Translations under genes and position numbers: made by a program | Shown here: piece by piece, positions 8,907 to 17,909 of the stretch | How positions within the stretch are numbered: the stretch's first letter is position 1 | Layout of the letters: every line of letters starts with the position of its first letter | Origin: Saccharothrix sp. NRRL B-16348 | GTDB lineage: Bacteria; Actinomycetota; Actinomycetes; Mycobacteriales; Pseudonocardiaceae | NCBI RefSeq assembly: GCF_001280085.1 | Contig: NZ_LGED01000194.1 | Location: 1-64,000 of the forward strand | DNA: 64,000 nucleotides | Direction of reading: 5' to 3' | The notes under the pieces: model-generated | The model's input: the letters and a program-made list of their open reading frames with translations, nothing else | Told to the model about the DNA's origin: nothing | Databases searched by the model: none

Positions 8907-9537
8907 GGATCACCACCAGCTCCTCGTGCTCCTGGTCGTCGTCGATGAGCCCGCGCCGGGCCAACCACCCGGCCCGCTCGCGCATCACCGGCCCGAACGC
9001 GACCGTGCGGCGGGCCACCACGGACGCCTTCAAGCCACCACCGCGCAACTGCCGCAGGGTGACGTCCGGATCGCACAGCGCGGAGTGCACCACCAGACCC
9101 GTTCCCTTGTCCGCCAACAGCAACGGCAGCACCGCGCACAGCCGGTCGAGCACGGAACGGCCGTCCGGCCCGGCGTCCCAAGCCCGCGCCGGCCCCCGGT
9201 CCGGCATGCCGGCGCTGGGCACGTACGGCGGGTTGGCCGTGATGACGTCGAACTCGCCGCGCCCGACCAGGTCACCGAAGTCACCGCGCCGCACGCGCAC
9301 CGGAAGACCGCGCGCCCGGGCGTTGACCCAGGTGGCGAGGAGGGCACGTCTGCTCAGGTCGACCGCGGTGACCTCCCGCGCGCCCGCCAATCCGGAGGCG
9401 ACCGCCAGCGCGCCGGTGCCGGTGCACACGTCCAGCACCCGACCGCCACGCGGCAATCCGGCCTCCTCCAACGCCTCGACCATCAACCACGTGTCTTCCT
9501 GGGGCCGGTACACGCCCGGCGGCCTCCACAACCACAT
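8890..9537 (-). CDS. HemK/PrmC-like SAM-dependent methyltransferase
   Basis: 215 residues. It has motif I VLDVCTGTGALAV, an acidic motif VTAVDLS and the catalytic NPPYVPS typical of HemK/MTQ2 glutamine-N5 methyltransferases. The protein is shorter than PrmC because it lacks the N-terminal release-factor-recognition helical domain, as in the HemK2/MTQ2 group. The start is taken at ATG 9537 (MWLWRPPGVYRPQEDT), where homology begins; a much longer upstream reading is a shadow of the hydrolase strand. Linkage to a CDGSH protein recurs in actinobacteria as far as I recall. Confidence 0.82.
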   Translation of the reverse strand: MWLWRPPGVYRPQEDTWLMVEALEEAGLPRGGRVLDVCTGTGALAVASGLAGAREVTAVDLSRRALLATWVNARARGLPVRVRRGDFGDLVGRGEFDVITANPPYVPSAGMPDRGPARAWDAGPDGRSVLDRLCAVLPLLLADKGTGLVVHSALCDPDVTLRQLRGGGLKASVVARRTVAFGPVMRERAGWLARRGLIDDDQEHEELVVIRADAA

Positions 9538-9630
9538 GGGACTGTGGTTCCCGGCCTTTTCGTCGGCAAACGGCAGGAATGACCCGCCCCGGATGGGGAA
9601 TCCCCTTGGTCGGCGACGCGAGGAGGTCGG

Positions 9631-10392
9631 ATGGGCGTGGTGGAGGCGACCCGTGGAGCGGCCCGTGAACAGGTGCTGGTGGCGCTGCTCGGCATCCCGC
9701 GGCTGCTGGCCCATCCGGCGTGGCGTGCCGCCGACCGCGACGAGGGACGCGGGCTGGGCGTGCTGCTGGTGCCGGGGTTCGGTTTCGGCGACCGGAGCCT
9801 GCAACTGACCAGGGCGTGGCTGCGCAAGCGCGGTTACGCGCCGATCGGGGCCCGGATCGGGCTGAACGTCGGCTGCACGTCGGAGCTGGTCGACCGGCTG
9901 GAACGCAGGCTGGAGGCGCACGCCGAGGCGACCGGGGGCCGGGTGGTGCTGTTCGGGCAGAGCCGCGGCGGCGGCCTGGCGAGGCTGGTGTCGGTGCGCA
10001 GGCCGGAACTCGTGCAGGGCCTGGTCATGCTCGCCAGCCCGGTGCTGGACCAGCTCGGCGCGCACCCCAGCGTGGTGCGGGTGGCGCGGACGTTGGCGCG
10101 CCTGTCGCGCGCGGGTGTGCCGGGTCTGCTGAACGAGGACTGCTTCGCGGGCTCGTGCTACGACACCAACGCCGCGGCCATGGCGGAACCGTTGAAGGTG
10201 CCCGCCATCGCGGTGTTCTCCCGCAACGACCTCATCGCCCCGTGGGAGCTGTGCGCCGACCCGTGCGCGGACTGCGTCGAGGTGACGAGCACGCACACCG
10301 GCATGGGTCTCGACCCCGAGGTGTACCGGCTGCTCGCGCCGCGACTGGCCTCGTGGGCGCGCAGCCGGGAACCGGTCCCGGCGGCGGGCTGA
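9631..10392 (+). CDS. alpha/beta hydrolase
   Basis: 253 residues. It has the nucleophile elbow GQSRGG (Ser at about residue 110), a candidate acid in SRNDLIAPW and a terminal His in STHTGMG, so the lipase/esterase-type catalytic triad appears complete. Four cysteines near the C-terminal third (LNEDCF, GSCYD, ELCADPCADC) are notable. No signal peptide is evident. It diverges from the methyltransferase with 93 bases between starts. Substrate unknown; mycobacterial-type lipase-like proteins are the nearest guess. Confidence 0.75.
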   Translation: MGVVEATRGAAREQVLVALLGIPRLLAHPAWRAADRDEGRGLGVLLVPGFGFGDRSLQLTRAWLRKRGYAPIGARIGLNVGCTSELVDRLERRLEAHAEATGGRVVLFGQSRGGGLARLVSVRRPELVQGLVMLASPVLDQLGAHPSVVRVARTLARLSRAGVPGLLNEDCFAGSCYDTNAAAMAEPLKVPAIAVFSRNDLIAPWELCADPCADCVEVTSTHTGMGLDPEVYRLLAPRLASWARSREPVPAAG

Positions 10393-10485
10393 CCGGCGGA
10401 CGACCGCACCGGGAGCCTCTGCGACGGCCGGCGCGACGACCGTGAGAAGATCGATCCCGGTCTGGGGTCGGAGGCAGAGCACGTC

Positions 10486-10953
10486 ATGGAATCGTCGCGC
10501 CTGGTGGCGTTCGGGAACCAGCTCGTACAAGCGCACATCGCGCTGCGTGAGCGGATCGACGCGTTGAGGGACGGCTTGGCCGACGACGCGGGGGTCAAAG
10601 ACCTGTGGTCGCACTGCCTGTCGTTCTGCGCCGCGCTGGAGCGGCACCACACCGCCGAGGACGACGGCGTGTTCCCGGTCCTGGCCCGGGAGTACCCGGA
10701 GCTGCGGCCGGTGCTGGACGAGCTGGGCCGTGATCACCGGATCGTGTCCGACGCCTTGGCGGCGCTGGAGGGGTTGGGCGACGTCGACCCGGTGGCGCTG
10801 CGGCACGAGTTGGACAGCGTGGCCGCTCTGATGGAGACGCACTTCACGTACGAGGAGCGCAAGATCGCGGACGCGTTGACGGCGTTGACCGGGCGGCTCG
10901 GCGAGGCCGACACGGAGCTGATCACGCGGGCCACCACGGGCTACGAAGCTTGA
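10486..10953 (+). CDS. hemerythrin HHE-domain protein
   Basis: 155 residues, all-alpha. The metal-ligand pattern HHTAEDDGVFPVL, DHRIVSDAL and METHFTYEERKI supplies the His/Glu set of a bacterial hemerythrin-like diiron site. Such proteins bind O2, NO or iron in the cytosol. The ATG at 10486 follows a GGAGG-like stretch (GGTCGGAGGCAG). The gene stands alone between the hydrolase and the secreted nuclease. Confidence 0.85.
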   Translation: MESSRLVAFGNQLVQAHIALRERIDALRDGLADDAGVKDLWSHCLSFCAALERHHTAEDDGVFPVLAREYPELRPVLDELGRDHRIVSDALAALEGLGDVDPVALRHELDSVAALMETHFTYEERKIADALTALTGRLGEADTELITRATTGYEA

Positions 10954-11103
10954 GTGGTCTCAATAGCTTCAGTGAAGTCTGAAGAACTGTCCCGTCTCGT
11001 TACGAATGTTCGGTGATCATTCACTCGGACGTGTGATCTTTCGTGGGATCCTCCCTGCGTGCGGCCACCCTGCGCCGCCGCACTCGGGAGGAGACACCCA
11101 ATC

Positions 11104-12282
11104 GTGCGACTACGACCCCTGCTGACTCCGCTTGCCGTTGTCGTTTCCACCATCGCCGTCGCAGCGGCCCTGCTGATCCCCACCGCTGCCGCCGGCGCCA
11201 CGTCGATCACCGTCGCCCAGGCCATCGGGCAGCAGAGCGGCGCGTCCGCGACCGTGCGCGGTTACGTCGTCGGGCAGCCAACCGCCACCAACACCGTGGT
11301 GCGGTCCAACTTCCCGTCCGACTACGCGCTGGCGCTGGCCGACTCGCCGACCCAGACGAGCACGAGCCAGATGCTGTACGTGCAGATCACGGCGGCGTTC
11401 CGGGCCCAGTGGGGCCTGCGGACCAACCCCGGCCTGCTCGGCGCGCGGATCGACGTCACCGGTCCCCTGACCGCGTACTTCTCGCACCCCGGCCTCACGT
11501 CGCCGACCGCGTTCGCCCACGCCGGCACCTCGCCGACGACGTCCACCACGACCCGCCCCACCGCCACGTCCACGACGGCTCCCGGCGGCGGCTACGACGA
11601 CACGTACTACCGCAACGCGCTCGGCAAGACCGGGGCGTCGCTGAAGACGGCGTTGAACGGGATCGTCCGGACCAACACCAAGCTGTCGTACGACCAGGTG
11701 TGGGAGGCGTTGAAGGTCACCGACCAGGACCCGAACAACAGCGCCAACGTGATCCTGCTCTACACCGGGCGTTCGCAGAGCAAGACGACCAACGGCGGCG
11801 ACCCGGACGACTGGAACCGCGAGCACGTCTGGGCCAAGTCGCACGGCGACTTCGGCACCGCCACCGGTCCGGGCACCGACATCCACCACCTGCGGCCGAC
11901 GGACGTGTCGGTGAACGCGACCCGGGGCAACAAGGACTTCGACCTGGGCGGTTCGGCGGTCGGGGAGGCTCCGGGCAACTACACCGACGCCGACTCGTGG
12001 GAGCCGCGCAACGCGGTGAAGGGCGACGTCGCGCGGATGCTCTTCTACATGGCCGTGCGGTACGAGGGTGGCGACGGCTACCCGAACCTGGAGATGAACG
12101 ACAACGTCAACAACGGCACCGCGCCGTACCACGGCAGGCTTTCCGTGCTGCTGCGGTGGAACGCGCAGGACCCGCCGGACGCGTTCGAGAAGCGTCGCAA
12201 CCAGGTGATCTACGACAGCTACCAGCGCAACCGCAACCCGTTCATCGACCACCCCGAGTGGGCGGCGTCGATCTGGGGCTGA
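11104..12282 (+). CDS. secreted nuclease with OB-fold domain (endonuclease I family)
   Basis: 392 residues. Start GTG 11104 is preceded by GGAGGAGA at about 11087-11095 and opens a signal peptide (MRLRPLLTPL, hydrophobic stretch, cleavage near AAGA-TS). Residues about 35-130 form an OB-fold-like domain (TVAQAIGQQSGASATVRGYV) of the YhcR type. A Thr/Pro linker follows, then an endonuclease I domain with DDWNREHVWAKSHGDF, DIHHLRPTD and NRNPFIDHPEW, including the His residues of the metal-dependent active site. It likely degrades extracellular DNA for nutrients. Confidence 0.88.
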   Translation: MRLRPLLTPLAVVVSTIAVAAALLIPTAAAGATSITVAQAIGQQSGASATVRGYVVGQPTATNTVVRSNFPSDYALALADSPTQTSTSQMLYVQITAAFRAQWGLRTNPGLLGARIDVTGPLTAYFSHPGLTSPTAFAHAGTSPTTSTTTRPTATSTTAPGGGYDDTYYRNALGKTGASLKTALNGIVRTNTKLSYDQVWEALKVTDQDPNNSANVILLYTGRSQSKTTNGGDPDDWNREHVWAKSHGDFGTATGPGTDIHHLRPTDVSVNATRGNKDFDLGGSAVGEAPGNYTDADSWEPRNAVKGDVARMLFYMAVRYEGGDGYPNLEMNDNVNNGTAPYHGRLSVLLRWNAQDPPDAFEKRRNQVIYDSYQRNRNPFIDHPEWAASIWG

Positions 12283-12300
12283 GCCTGCGCTTCGGCACGT

Positions 12301-12349
12301 GGACGCCCGGTCCTGATTCCCTCGGTCGAGGGTGCGGGGCCGGGCGTCC
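12301..12349 (+). terminator. two-tier hairpin after the nuclease gene
   Basis: GGACGCCCGG (12301-12310) pairs with CCGGGCGTCC (12340-12349). Inside, CCCTCG (12319-12324) pairs with CGAGGG (12327-12332). The structure begins 19 bases after the nuclease stop and lies before the next gene's promoter region. There is no U-tract, as is common for actinobacterial terminators. Confidence 0.6.
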
Positions 12350-12446
12350 GCGCGTCGGCGGGGGAGTAGATCACCCGATCCGGTGTTGACCGCTCACGCA
12401 TCCTCTGTTCGAATGAACGCGCCAGGTGTTCAAACTAGGGGGAGCG

Positions 12447-13322
12447 ATGAAGGCCGGTATCACGATCCTTCCGGAGTACCGCTGGGCCGAGGCGAAGCCG
12501 CGGTGGCTGGCGGCGGAGGAGTACGGGTTCGCCCACGCGTGGACGTTCGACCACCTGGGCTGGGGTCCGCTGGTCGACCACACGTGGTTCGGCTCGGTGC
12601 CGACGTTGAGCGCGGCGGCGTTGGCGACGTCGCGGATCGAGCTGGGGCTCATGGTCGCGTCGCCGAACTTCCGGCACCCGGTGCCGTTCGCGCGGGACGT
12701 GCTGGCGTTGGACGACCTGTCGGACGGCAGGGTCACGCTGGGCATCGGCGCGGGCGGGATGGGCGGTTACGACGTGGCGGTGTTCGGCGGCGCGACCAGG
12801 GCCGCGAGCCCGTCGCGGCGGTACGAGGAGTTCGTCGAGTTGTTGGACGCCTTGCTGAGCCAGGAGCGGGTCGACTACTCCGGCGAGTACTACACGGCGG
12901 TGGACGCCCGGAACGCGCCGGGGTGCGTGCAGCGGCCGCGCACGCCGTTCGTGCTGGCGGCGAACGGGCCGAGAGGGTTGGCGTTGGCCGCGAAGCACGG
13001 CGAGGGCTGGGTGACCTTGGGTTCCGCTCGGGACTCGTTGGACACCTGGTGGAGGTCGCTGGCCGAGTTGTCGGCGCGGTTCGACGAGGCGCTGGCCGCG
13101 GCGTCCCGGAGCCGTGCCGAGGTGCGCCGTTTCCTGCAGACCGACGCGGCGCCGGTGTTCTCGCTGTCGAGCGTCGAGTGCTACCGGGACTTCCTGGGCA
13201 GGGCGGGCGAGTTGGGCTTCACCGACGTGCTGGCGCCGTGGCCGAGGGCGGATGGTCCGTTCGCCGGTGACGAGGCGATCTTGGAGACGGTGGCCGCGGA
13301 GGTGTTGCCGGAGTTGTCCTGA
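12447..13322 (+). CDS. LLM-class F420-dependent oxidoreductase
   Basis: 291-residue luciferase-like TIM-barrel protein (MKAGITILPEYRWAEAKPRW, AWTFDHLGWGPL, GLMVASPNFRHPVPFARDVLALDDLSDGRVTLGIGAG). The DLSDGRVTLGIGAG segment is a hallmark of the F420-dependent branch. ATG 12447 follows GGGGGAGCG, which decides against an earlier in-frame start. Its substrate is unknown. It is convergent with the PLP-decarboxylase gene with only three bases between stops. Confidence 0.85.
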   Translation: MKAGITILPEYRWAEAKPRWLAAEEYGFAHAWTFDHLGWGPLVDHTWFGSVPTLSAAALATSRIELGLMVASPNFRHPVPFARDVLALDDLSDGRVTLGIGAGGMGGYDVAVFGGATRAASPSRRYEEFVELLDALLSQERVDYSGEYYTAVDARNAPGCVQRPRTPFVLAANGPRGLALAAKHGEGWVTLGSARDSLDTWWRSLAELSARFDEALAAASRSRAEVRRFLQTDAAPVFSLSSVECYRDFLGRAGELGFTDVLAPWPRADGPFAGDEAILETVAAEVLPELS

Positions 13323-13325
13323 CGG

Positions 13326-14693
13326 CTACAGGTCCTTGCAGGCGTTGGCGATCGCGGTGTGGATCGTGGTGAGGTCGGCTGGTCGGGTGCTCCAGTTGCT
13401 GAAGGCGGCGCGGAGTGCCGGCTGTCCGTTGTAGACGGTGGGGGTGAGGAAGGTGTCGCCGCTCGACGCGATGCGGCGGGCGGCTTCGGCGACGCGTTCC
13501 GGTGTCGGTGCGTCGGCGAGGGTGAAGCACACGACGTTGAGCCGGACCGGGGCGAGGAGGCGGACGCCGGGTGTGTCGGCGAGCAGGTCGCCGAGGCGGT
13601 GGGCGAGGTCGACGGTGCGTTCGACGATCCGGCGGTGGCCGTCCTGCCCGTGGGTGGTGAGGGTGAACCACGTGGCCAGCGCGCGTAGGCGGCGGGAGTT
13701 CTCCGGGGTGAGGTGGACGAAGTCCGGGTTCTCGGTGGGTGTGCCGAGGTACGCGGCGGAGTTGCGGAAGACCTTGACCTGGAGGTCGCGGCGGCGGGTG
13801 AACTGGACGGCGGCGTCGTAGGGCACGTTGAGCCACTTGTGCAGGTCGACGCAGATCGAGTCGGCGTCGGCGAGGCCGTCCACGAGGTGCGCGAAGGAGG
13901 GGGAGAGGGCGGCGAACCCGCCGAAGGCGGCGTCGACGTGCAGCCAGAAGGGTGTGCGCGACCGCAGTTCGACCAGTGCGCGGAGGTCGTCGAAGTCGGC
14001 GGTGTTCACCGTGCCGGCGTTCGCGACGACGATCGCGGGTGTGCCGTCGAGTTCGGCGGCGAGCCGTGCGACGTCGATCGCCTCGCGGTCGGGCAGGGTG
14101 GGGACCGGGCGCAGGCTGTCCCGGCCAAGTCCGAGCATCGACAGCGCCTTGTGGATGCTCGAGTGGGGTGCGCCCGAGTACACCTTGACGGGTCCGAGCG
14201 CGGCGACGCCGGCGTCGGCCACCGACACGCCGGCCTGTTCGCCCAGCCATTCCCGGGCCAGGGCGAGTCCGACGAAGTTGGACATGGTCGCGCCGGTGAC
14301 GAACGCCCCCGCGTGCGCGTCGCCGAGCCCGAACATCGTGGCCAACCACCGCACGGTCTCCCGTTCCAGGTCGGATGCGGACGAGCCGTCCGAGGCGGCC
14401 GGGTTCTGGTCGAAGACCGCCGCCAGCCAGTCGCCCGCGATGCCCGCCGGTGTGCTGCCGCCGGTGACGAACCCCAGGTACCGGGGTCCGGCGGACGCGG
14501 AGAACCCGGGCGCCCACCGTCGGGCGAACAAGTCCAGCGCGCCCGCGAAACCCTTGCCCGACACCGGCAGCGGGTCCGTCGCGGTCGGCACGTCGCCACC
14601 GGGCACGACGGGTCGGCCGGGCAGGGCAGCCAGGATCGACGCCGCGTAACGGGTCGTCGCGTCGAGCACGTCGGCCGTCACGTCTTCCACCAC
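13326..14693 (-). CDS. PLP-dependent group II decarboxylase family protein
   Basis: 455 residues related to aromatic-L-amino-acid and glutamate decarboxylases. The PLP lysine is K286 in DLHKWLNVPYD, and the aspartate/histidine pair is in HVDAAFGGFAAL. The N-terminal stretch GFVTGGSTPAGIAGDWLAA also matches the family. GTG 14693 is chosen because it follows ATGGAGGTCCC; an upstream start would add 16 unrelated residues. Known members decarboxylate amino acids such as Trp, Tyr or Glu; the specificity here is undetermined. Confidence 0.85.
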   Translation of the reverse strand: MVEDVTADVLDATTRYAASILAALPGRPVVPGGDVPTATDPLPVSGKGFAGALDLFARRWAPGFSASAGPRYLGFVTGGSTPAGIAGDWLAAVFDQNPAASDGSSASDLERETVRWLATMFGLGDAHAGAFVTGATMSNFVGLALAREWLGEQAGVSVADAGVAALGPVKVYSGAPHSSIHKALSMLGLGRDSLRPVPTLPDREAIDVARLAAELDGTPAIVVANAGTVNTADFDDLRALVELRSRTPFWLHVDAAFGGFAALSPSFAHLVDGLADADSICVDLHKWLNVPYDAAVQFTRRRDLQVKVFRNSAAYLGTPTENPDFVHLTPENSRRLRALATWFTLTTHGQDGHRRIVERTVDLAHRLGDLLADTPGVRLLAPVRLNVVCFTLADAPTPERVAEAARRIASSGDTFLTPTVYNGQPALRAAFSNWSTRPADLTTIHTAIANACKDL

Positions 14694-15205
14694 GGGACCT
14701 CCATCAGAGCGGGTAACCGCGACCCTAAGCACCGGCCGCACCCGTCGTCCCGGTCCACTTCGCCGAAACTGGACGTCCCGCCTGCATCCGGTTACTCAGG
14801 GTGGGTCCACTGAGGACCGCAGGCGTCGTCGGTTCACGGTGCGTAATTGGCGGTGGGTTGCCGTTCGGGCGATGCCGGGGTTCTTGCCCGGCGGGCGCGG
14901 AGCGGGCGCTCGTCCGTGCCGGTGGCGTGCGCCTGCCGTGACCGCCGTGTTGCGGGTTCGTCACGGCGTGCGTCTGACATTCCTCTTAACCAGCCGGAAA
15001 GACCGGTGGGTGTCGCTCGAACTCGTGAATTCGGACGGTGGTCGGATCACCGACAACCACCTCGGCAACGCGTGAGGTGACCATCCGGATGAACGACCGA
15101 CGAAGGGCGCAACCTGCCCGAGTGGTGTTCGGTTCAACTACTGCTTCTTGCTCTGGGTGACTGTTAGCTTGCGGACGGCGATTACATCCAGTGAGGAGGC
15201 GACGG
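14694..15205. other. 512-base intergenic region
   Basis: Short open frames exist on both strands (for example 14839-15075 on the plus strand), but none has a ribosome-binding site, normal actinobacterial codon pattern or recognisable product. The stretch should hold the promoters of the minus-strand decarboxylase gene and of the plus-strand secreted-protein gene at 15206. A GAGGAGG site just before 15206 is the only clear signal. Confidence 0.5.
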
Positions 15206-15502
15206 ATGAAACGCGTGTTCGGCGTGGTGCTCGCCGCGACTGCCCTGCTGGTCCCGTCGAGCCCGGCGGCGCAGGCGGCCACCGGGCAGGTGGTCGTGTT
15301 CTCGGTCGAGGTCACTCCACTGGCGACGTACGACCACCCCAAGGGCTGCCAGTCGCTGCCGGAAGGCGCGCACGTGCTGGCCAACCTGACCGACGGCGAC
15401 ATCACGATCTACGGCGACGCGGCGTGCTTCGTGCCGCTGGTCACGGTGGAGAAGGGCTACGGCACGCACGTGCCCCCGTACGGCGCGACGTTCAAGGCCT
15501 GA
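15206..15502 (+). CDS. small secreted protein of unknown function
   Basis: 98 residues with a signal peptide (MKRVFGVVLAATALLVPSSP, cleavage near AQA-AT) and a 70-residue mature part. The mature part has two cysteines (KGCQSL and AACFVP) and alternating hydrophobic/aromatic residues, suggesting a compact beta-rich fold. A strong GAGGAGG lies 8 bases before ATG 15206. It is followed after about 40 bases by the nucleotide-sugar dehydrogenase gene. No family recognised. Confidence 0.75.
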   Translation: MKRVFGVVLAATALLVPSSPAAQAATGQVVVFSVEVTPLATYDHPKGCQSLPEGAHVLANLTDGDITIYGDAACFVPLVTVEKGYGTHVPPYGATFKA

Positions 15503-15544
15503 CCGCTGTGGTCGTCAACCCCAACCGATGTGGAAAGGGCGCAC

Positions 15545-16792
15545 GTGTCCTTCGATCTGGTCGTGGTCGGAGTCGGCTACGTAGGGCTGCCGCTGGCGGC
15601 GGCGGCCACCGCCGCGGGCATGACGGTGGCGGGGTACGACACCGACCCGGACGTGGTGCGCACGCTCGCCGAGGGCCGTTCGCACGTGCTGGACGTGTCG
15701 CGCACCGAGTTGCACGCCATGCGCACCAGGGGTTTCACGCCCACCACCGACCCGGCCGTGATCGCGGGCGCCGACACCGTGGTGATCTGCGTGCCCACCG
15801 GCCTGGGGCCCGACGGGCGACCCGACCTCGGCGCGGTCCGCGCCGCCGCGGAGACCGTCTCCGACCACCTGCGCGCGGGCACGCTCGTGATCCTGGAGTC
15901 CACGAGCTTCCCGGGCACCACCGACGAGGTGGTGCGGCCGATCCTGGAGCGGCACGGTCTCGTGGCCGGCGAGGACTTCCCGCTGGGCTACTCGCCGGAG
16001 CGCATCGACCCCGGCAACCGCACGTTCGGCGTCCGCAACACGCCCAAGGTGGTCAGCGGGCACACCCCGTTGTGCGCCAAGCACTGCGCGACCTTCTACT
16101 GCCGGTTCGTGGACTCGGTGGTGGTGGCCCGCGGCACCCGCGAGGCCGAGATGGCGAAACTGCTGGAGAACACCTACCGGTACGTGAACATCGCGCTGGT
16201 CAACGAGATCGCGGTGTTCTGCGACCAGCTCGGGGTGGACGTGTGGGACGTGCTGCACTGCGCGGCCACGAAACCGTTCGGCTTCCAGCCGTTCACCCCG
16301 GGGCCGGGCGTCGGCGGCCACTGCATCCCGGTCGATCCCCGCTACCTGCTGGACAAGGCCCGTCGTGAGGGCGCGCAGCTGGGCGTGGTGGAAGCGGCCC
16401 GGCGGGTCGACTCGGCGATGCCGTCCTACGTGGTCGAACGGGCGGTGCGGTTGCTGACCCGTGCGGGCGTGTCCGTGGACGGCGCGCGGATCCTCCTGCT
16501 GGGTGTGTCCTACAAGGCCGACGTGCCGGACACCAGGGAGTCCGCCGCGTTCCGGATCGCCGACGAGCTGAGGGCGCTCGGGGCCGACGTGACCTACCAC
16601 GACCCGGTGGCCGGTGAGGTGCCCGCGCTGGGGCCGCCCGTCGCCGACCTGCGCTCCGCGCTGCGCACGAGCGACGCCACCGTGCTGCTCGTCGCGCACA
16701 GCGGCTACGACCTCGGCCACCTGGCCAGGAACGCGCGGCTGCTGCTCGACGTCACGGGCAGCGTGCCCGGAGGGGAGGTCATGCGCCTTTGA
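15545..16792 (+). CDS. UDP-N-acetylmannosamine/UDP-glucose-type nucleotide-sugar dehydrogenase
   Basis: 415 residues. It has the N-terminal NAD-binding VVGVGYVGLPLA, the substrate loop GYSPERIDPG, the helix LLENTYRYVNIALVNE and catalytic C260 in GGHCIPVDP. A second Rossmann domain carries LLGVSYKADVPDTRES. The enzyme oxidises a nucleotide-sugar C6 hydroxyl to the uronate in two NAD-dependent steps; sequence features (GYSPER, KPFGFQPFTPGPGVGGH) favour the UDP-ManNAc dehydrogenase branch. GTG 15545 with GGAAAGGG five bases upstream is preferred to GTG 15530. No glycosyltransferase genes flank it. Confidence 0.88.
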   Translation: MSFDLVVVGVGYVGLPLAAAATAAGMTVAGYDTDPDVVRTLAEGRSHVLDVSRTELHAMRTRGFTPTTDPAVIAGADTVVICVPTGLGPDGRPDLGAVRAAAETVSDHLRAGTLVILESTSFPGTTDEVVRPILERHGLVAGEDFPLGYSPERIDPGNRTFGVRNTPKVVSGHTPLCAKHCATFYCRFVDSVVVARGTREAEMAKLLENTYRYVNIALVNEIAVFCDQLGVDVWDVLHCAATKPFGFQPFTPGPGVGGHCIPVDPRYLLDKARREGAQLGVVEAARRVDSAMPSYVVERAVRLLTRAGVSVDGARILLLGVSYKADVPDTRESAAFRIADELRALGADVTYHDPVAGEVPALGPPVADLRSALRTSDATVLLVAHSGYDLGHLARNARLLLDVTGSVPGGEVMRL

Positions 16793-16794
16793 GA

Positions 16795-16811
16795 TCCCCC
16801 TGACCGGGGGA
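16795..16811 (+). terminator. short hairpin after the dehydrogenase stop
   Basis: TCCCCC (16795-16800), a five-base loop and GGGGGA (16806-16811) form a perfect hairpin two bases after the stop codon. A weak terminator or mRNA 3'-stabilising stem is likely. Confidence 0.5.
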
Positions 16812-16829
16812 GCCGGTCCGCGGACCGGC
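16812..16829. promoter_or_regulatory. 18-bp perfect palindrome
   Basis: GCCGGTCCG is followed directly by CGGACCGGC, a perfect dyad 50 bases upstream of the EF-hand gene's start. With no loop it is better suited to a dimeric repressor than to an RNA hairpin. Which regulator binds is unknown. Confidence 0.4.
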
Positions 16830-16880
16830 GGAGCAAGCCAGGTTTCGCCGAAACCACCTTTACCTTTTAGGAGTGTCCGA

Positions 16881-17423
16881 ATGGTCATGTCCACGGCGGT
16901 CAAGAGCGATCGGCTCAAGAAGCGCTTCGAGAAGTGGGACGTCGACGGCAACGGCAGCATCGAGAAGTCCGACTACGAGGCCGAGGCGCACCGCATCATC
17001 CAGGCGTTCGACGAGGACCCCTCGTCACCGCAGGCGCGAGCGCTGATCGACGCCTACATCTCCATGTTCGAGTACCTGGCGACCAAGGCCGGTGTGGGCG
17101 CGGACGGCTCGATGACCGAGGACCAGTTCCTCAGCGTGGTCGAGGCGCAGGTGTTCGCGGAGGGCGACGCCGGCTTCAACCGCGTGATCCGGCCGACGGT
17201 CGCGGCCATGGTGGGCCTGTGCGACACCGACGGCGACGGCGAGGTGAGCCCGTCGGAGTTCCGCAAGTGGCTGGAAGCCATCGGGGTGGACGCCTCGTCC
17301 GCGGTCGAGGCCTTCCGGACCATCGACACCAGCGGCAACGGGACGCTGACCGTGGACGAGCTGGTGGCCGCCGTGCGCGCCTACCACTTCGGCACCCTCG
17401 ACGTGCCGCTCCTCGGTCACTGA
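16881..17423 (+). CDS. calerythrin-like EF-hand calcium-binding protein
   Basis: 180-residue cytosolic protein with three canonical EF-hand loops: D20-D31 (DVDGNGSIEKSD), from about D115 (DTDGDGEVSPSE) and from about D149 (DTSGNGTLTVDE). A degenerate second hand lies near GADGSMTEDQF. The order canonical-degenerate-canonical-canonical matches calerythrin, a known actinobacterial Ca2+ buffer/sensor. AGGAG at 16869-16873, seven bases from ATG 16881, sets the start. A strong terminator follows. Confidence 0.9.
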   Translation: MVMSTAVKSDRLKKRFEKWDVDGNGSIEKSDYEAEAHRIIQAFDEDPSSPQARALIDAYISMFEYLATKAGVGADGSMTEDQFLSVVEAQVFAEGDAGFNRVIRPTVAAMVGLCDTDGDGEVSPSEFRKWLEAIGVDASSAVEAFRTIDTSGNGTLTVDELVAAVRAYHFGTLDVPLLGH

Positions 17424-17433
17424 CCTGACCAGC

Positions 17434-17474
17434 ACGACGGCGCCCTGGGAGATCGTCCCCCGGGGCGCCGTCGT
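17434..17474 (+). terminator. strong bidirectional terminator
   Basis: ACGACGGCGCCC (17434-17445) pairs perfectly with GGGCGCCGTCGT (17463-17474) across a 17-base loop, followed by TTTGTCGT. It sits between the convergent EF-hand gene and the minus-strand biosynthetic operon, so it can serve both. Confidence 0.8.
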
Positions 17475-17489
17475 TTGTCGTGTCGTCGT

Positions 17490-17909
17490 TCAGAGTGCCG
17501 GGACCCCGACGACCGCCGGGCTGAACAGGACGTCCATCTCGGGTCGCAGACCGACTTCCGGGCCGGTGCGCGGGGTCGGGGTGGTGATGAGGATGTTGTA
17601 GTGGTTCGGGTGGTGGCAGGCGTCGAAACCGAGGACGACGCCGACGAACTCGCCGTCGCACCACACCTCGTCGCCGCGGTCGATCACGCCGGCGTTGTCG
17701 ATCTCCACGAACCCGAGGAACGCCACCCGGTCGATCCGCGTGCCCGCTGCCGTGTCCTCGTGGTCGGTGGTCACCAGCTCGTGCACCTCGCCACGGCGCA
17801 CGCACCGGCTCGCGAACGGCTCCAGCCGCATCCCGCGGTTGTCGCGTCGGTGCACCAGCACCTTGACGACCCGGCTGCCCACCGCCCGCTTCTCGCCGTC
17901 CTCCAGCAT
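17490..17909 (-). CDS. small conserved protein, last gene of the minus-strand biosynthetic operon
   Basis: 139 residues, soluble, no recognised motif. Segments such as VVKVLVHRRDNRGMRLEPF, DRVAFLGFVEIDNAGVIDRGDEV and GFDACHHPNHYNILI look like a conserved beta-barrel-type domain; a match to DUF6917 is possible from memory but unverified. The ATG at 17909 overlaps the preceding stop by one base (TGATG), so it is coupled to the Gfo/Idh/MocA gene. An alternative TTG sits one codon upstream. Confidence 0.7.
   Translation of the reverse strand: MLEDGEKRAVGSRVVKVLVHRRDNRGMRLEPFASRCVRRGEVHELVTTDHEDTAAGTRIDRVAFLGFVEIDNAGVIDRGDEVWCDGEFVGVVLGFDACHHPNHYNILITTPTPRTGPEVGLRPEMDVLFSPAVVGVPAL

Noticed and set aside
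14839..15075. 78-codon plus-strand ORF in the 512-base gap
   Set aside because: No ribosome-binding site and no recognisable product; antisense frames there are equally open.
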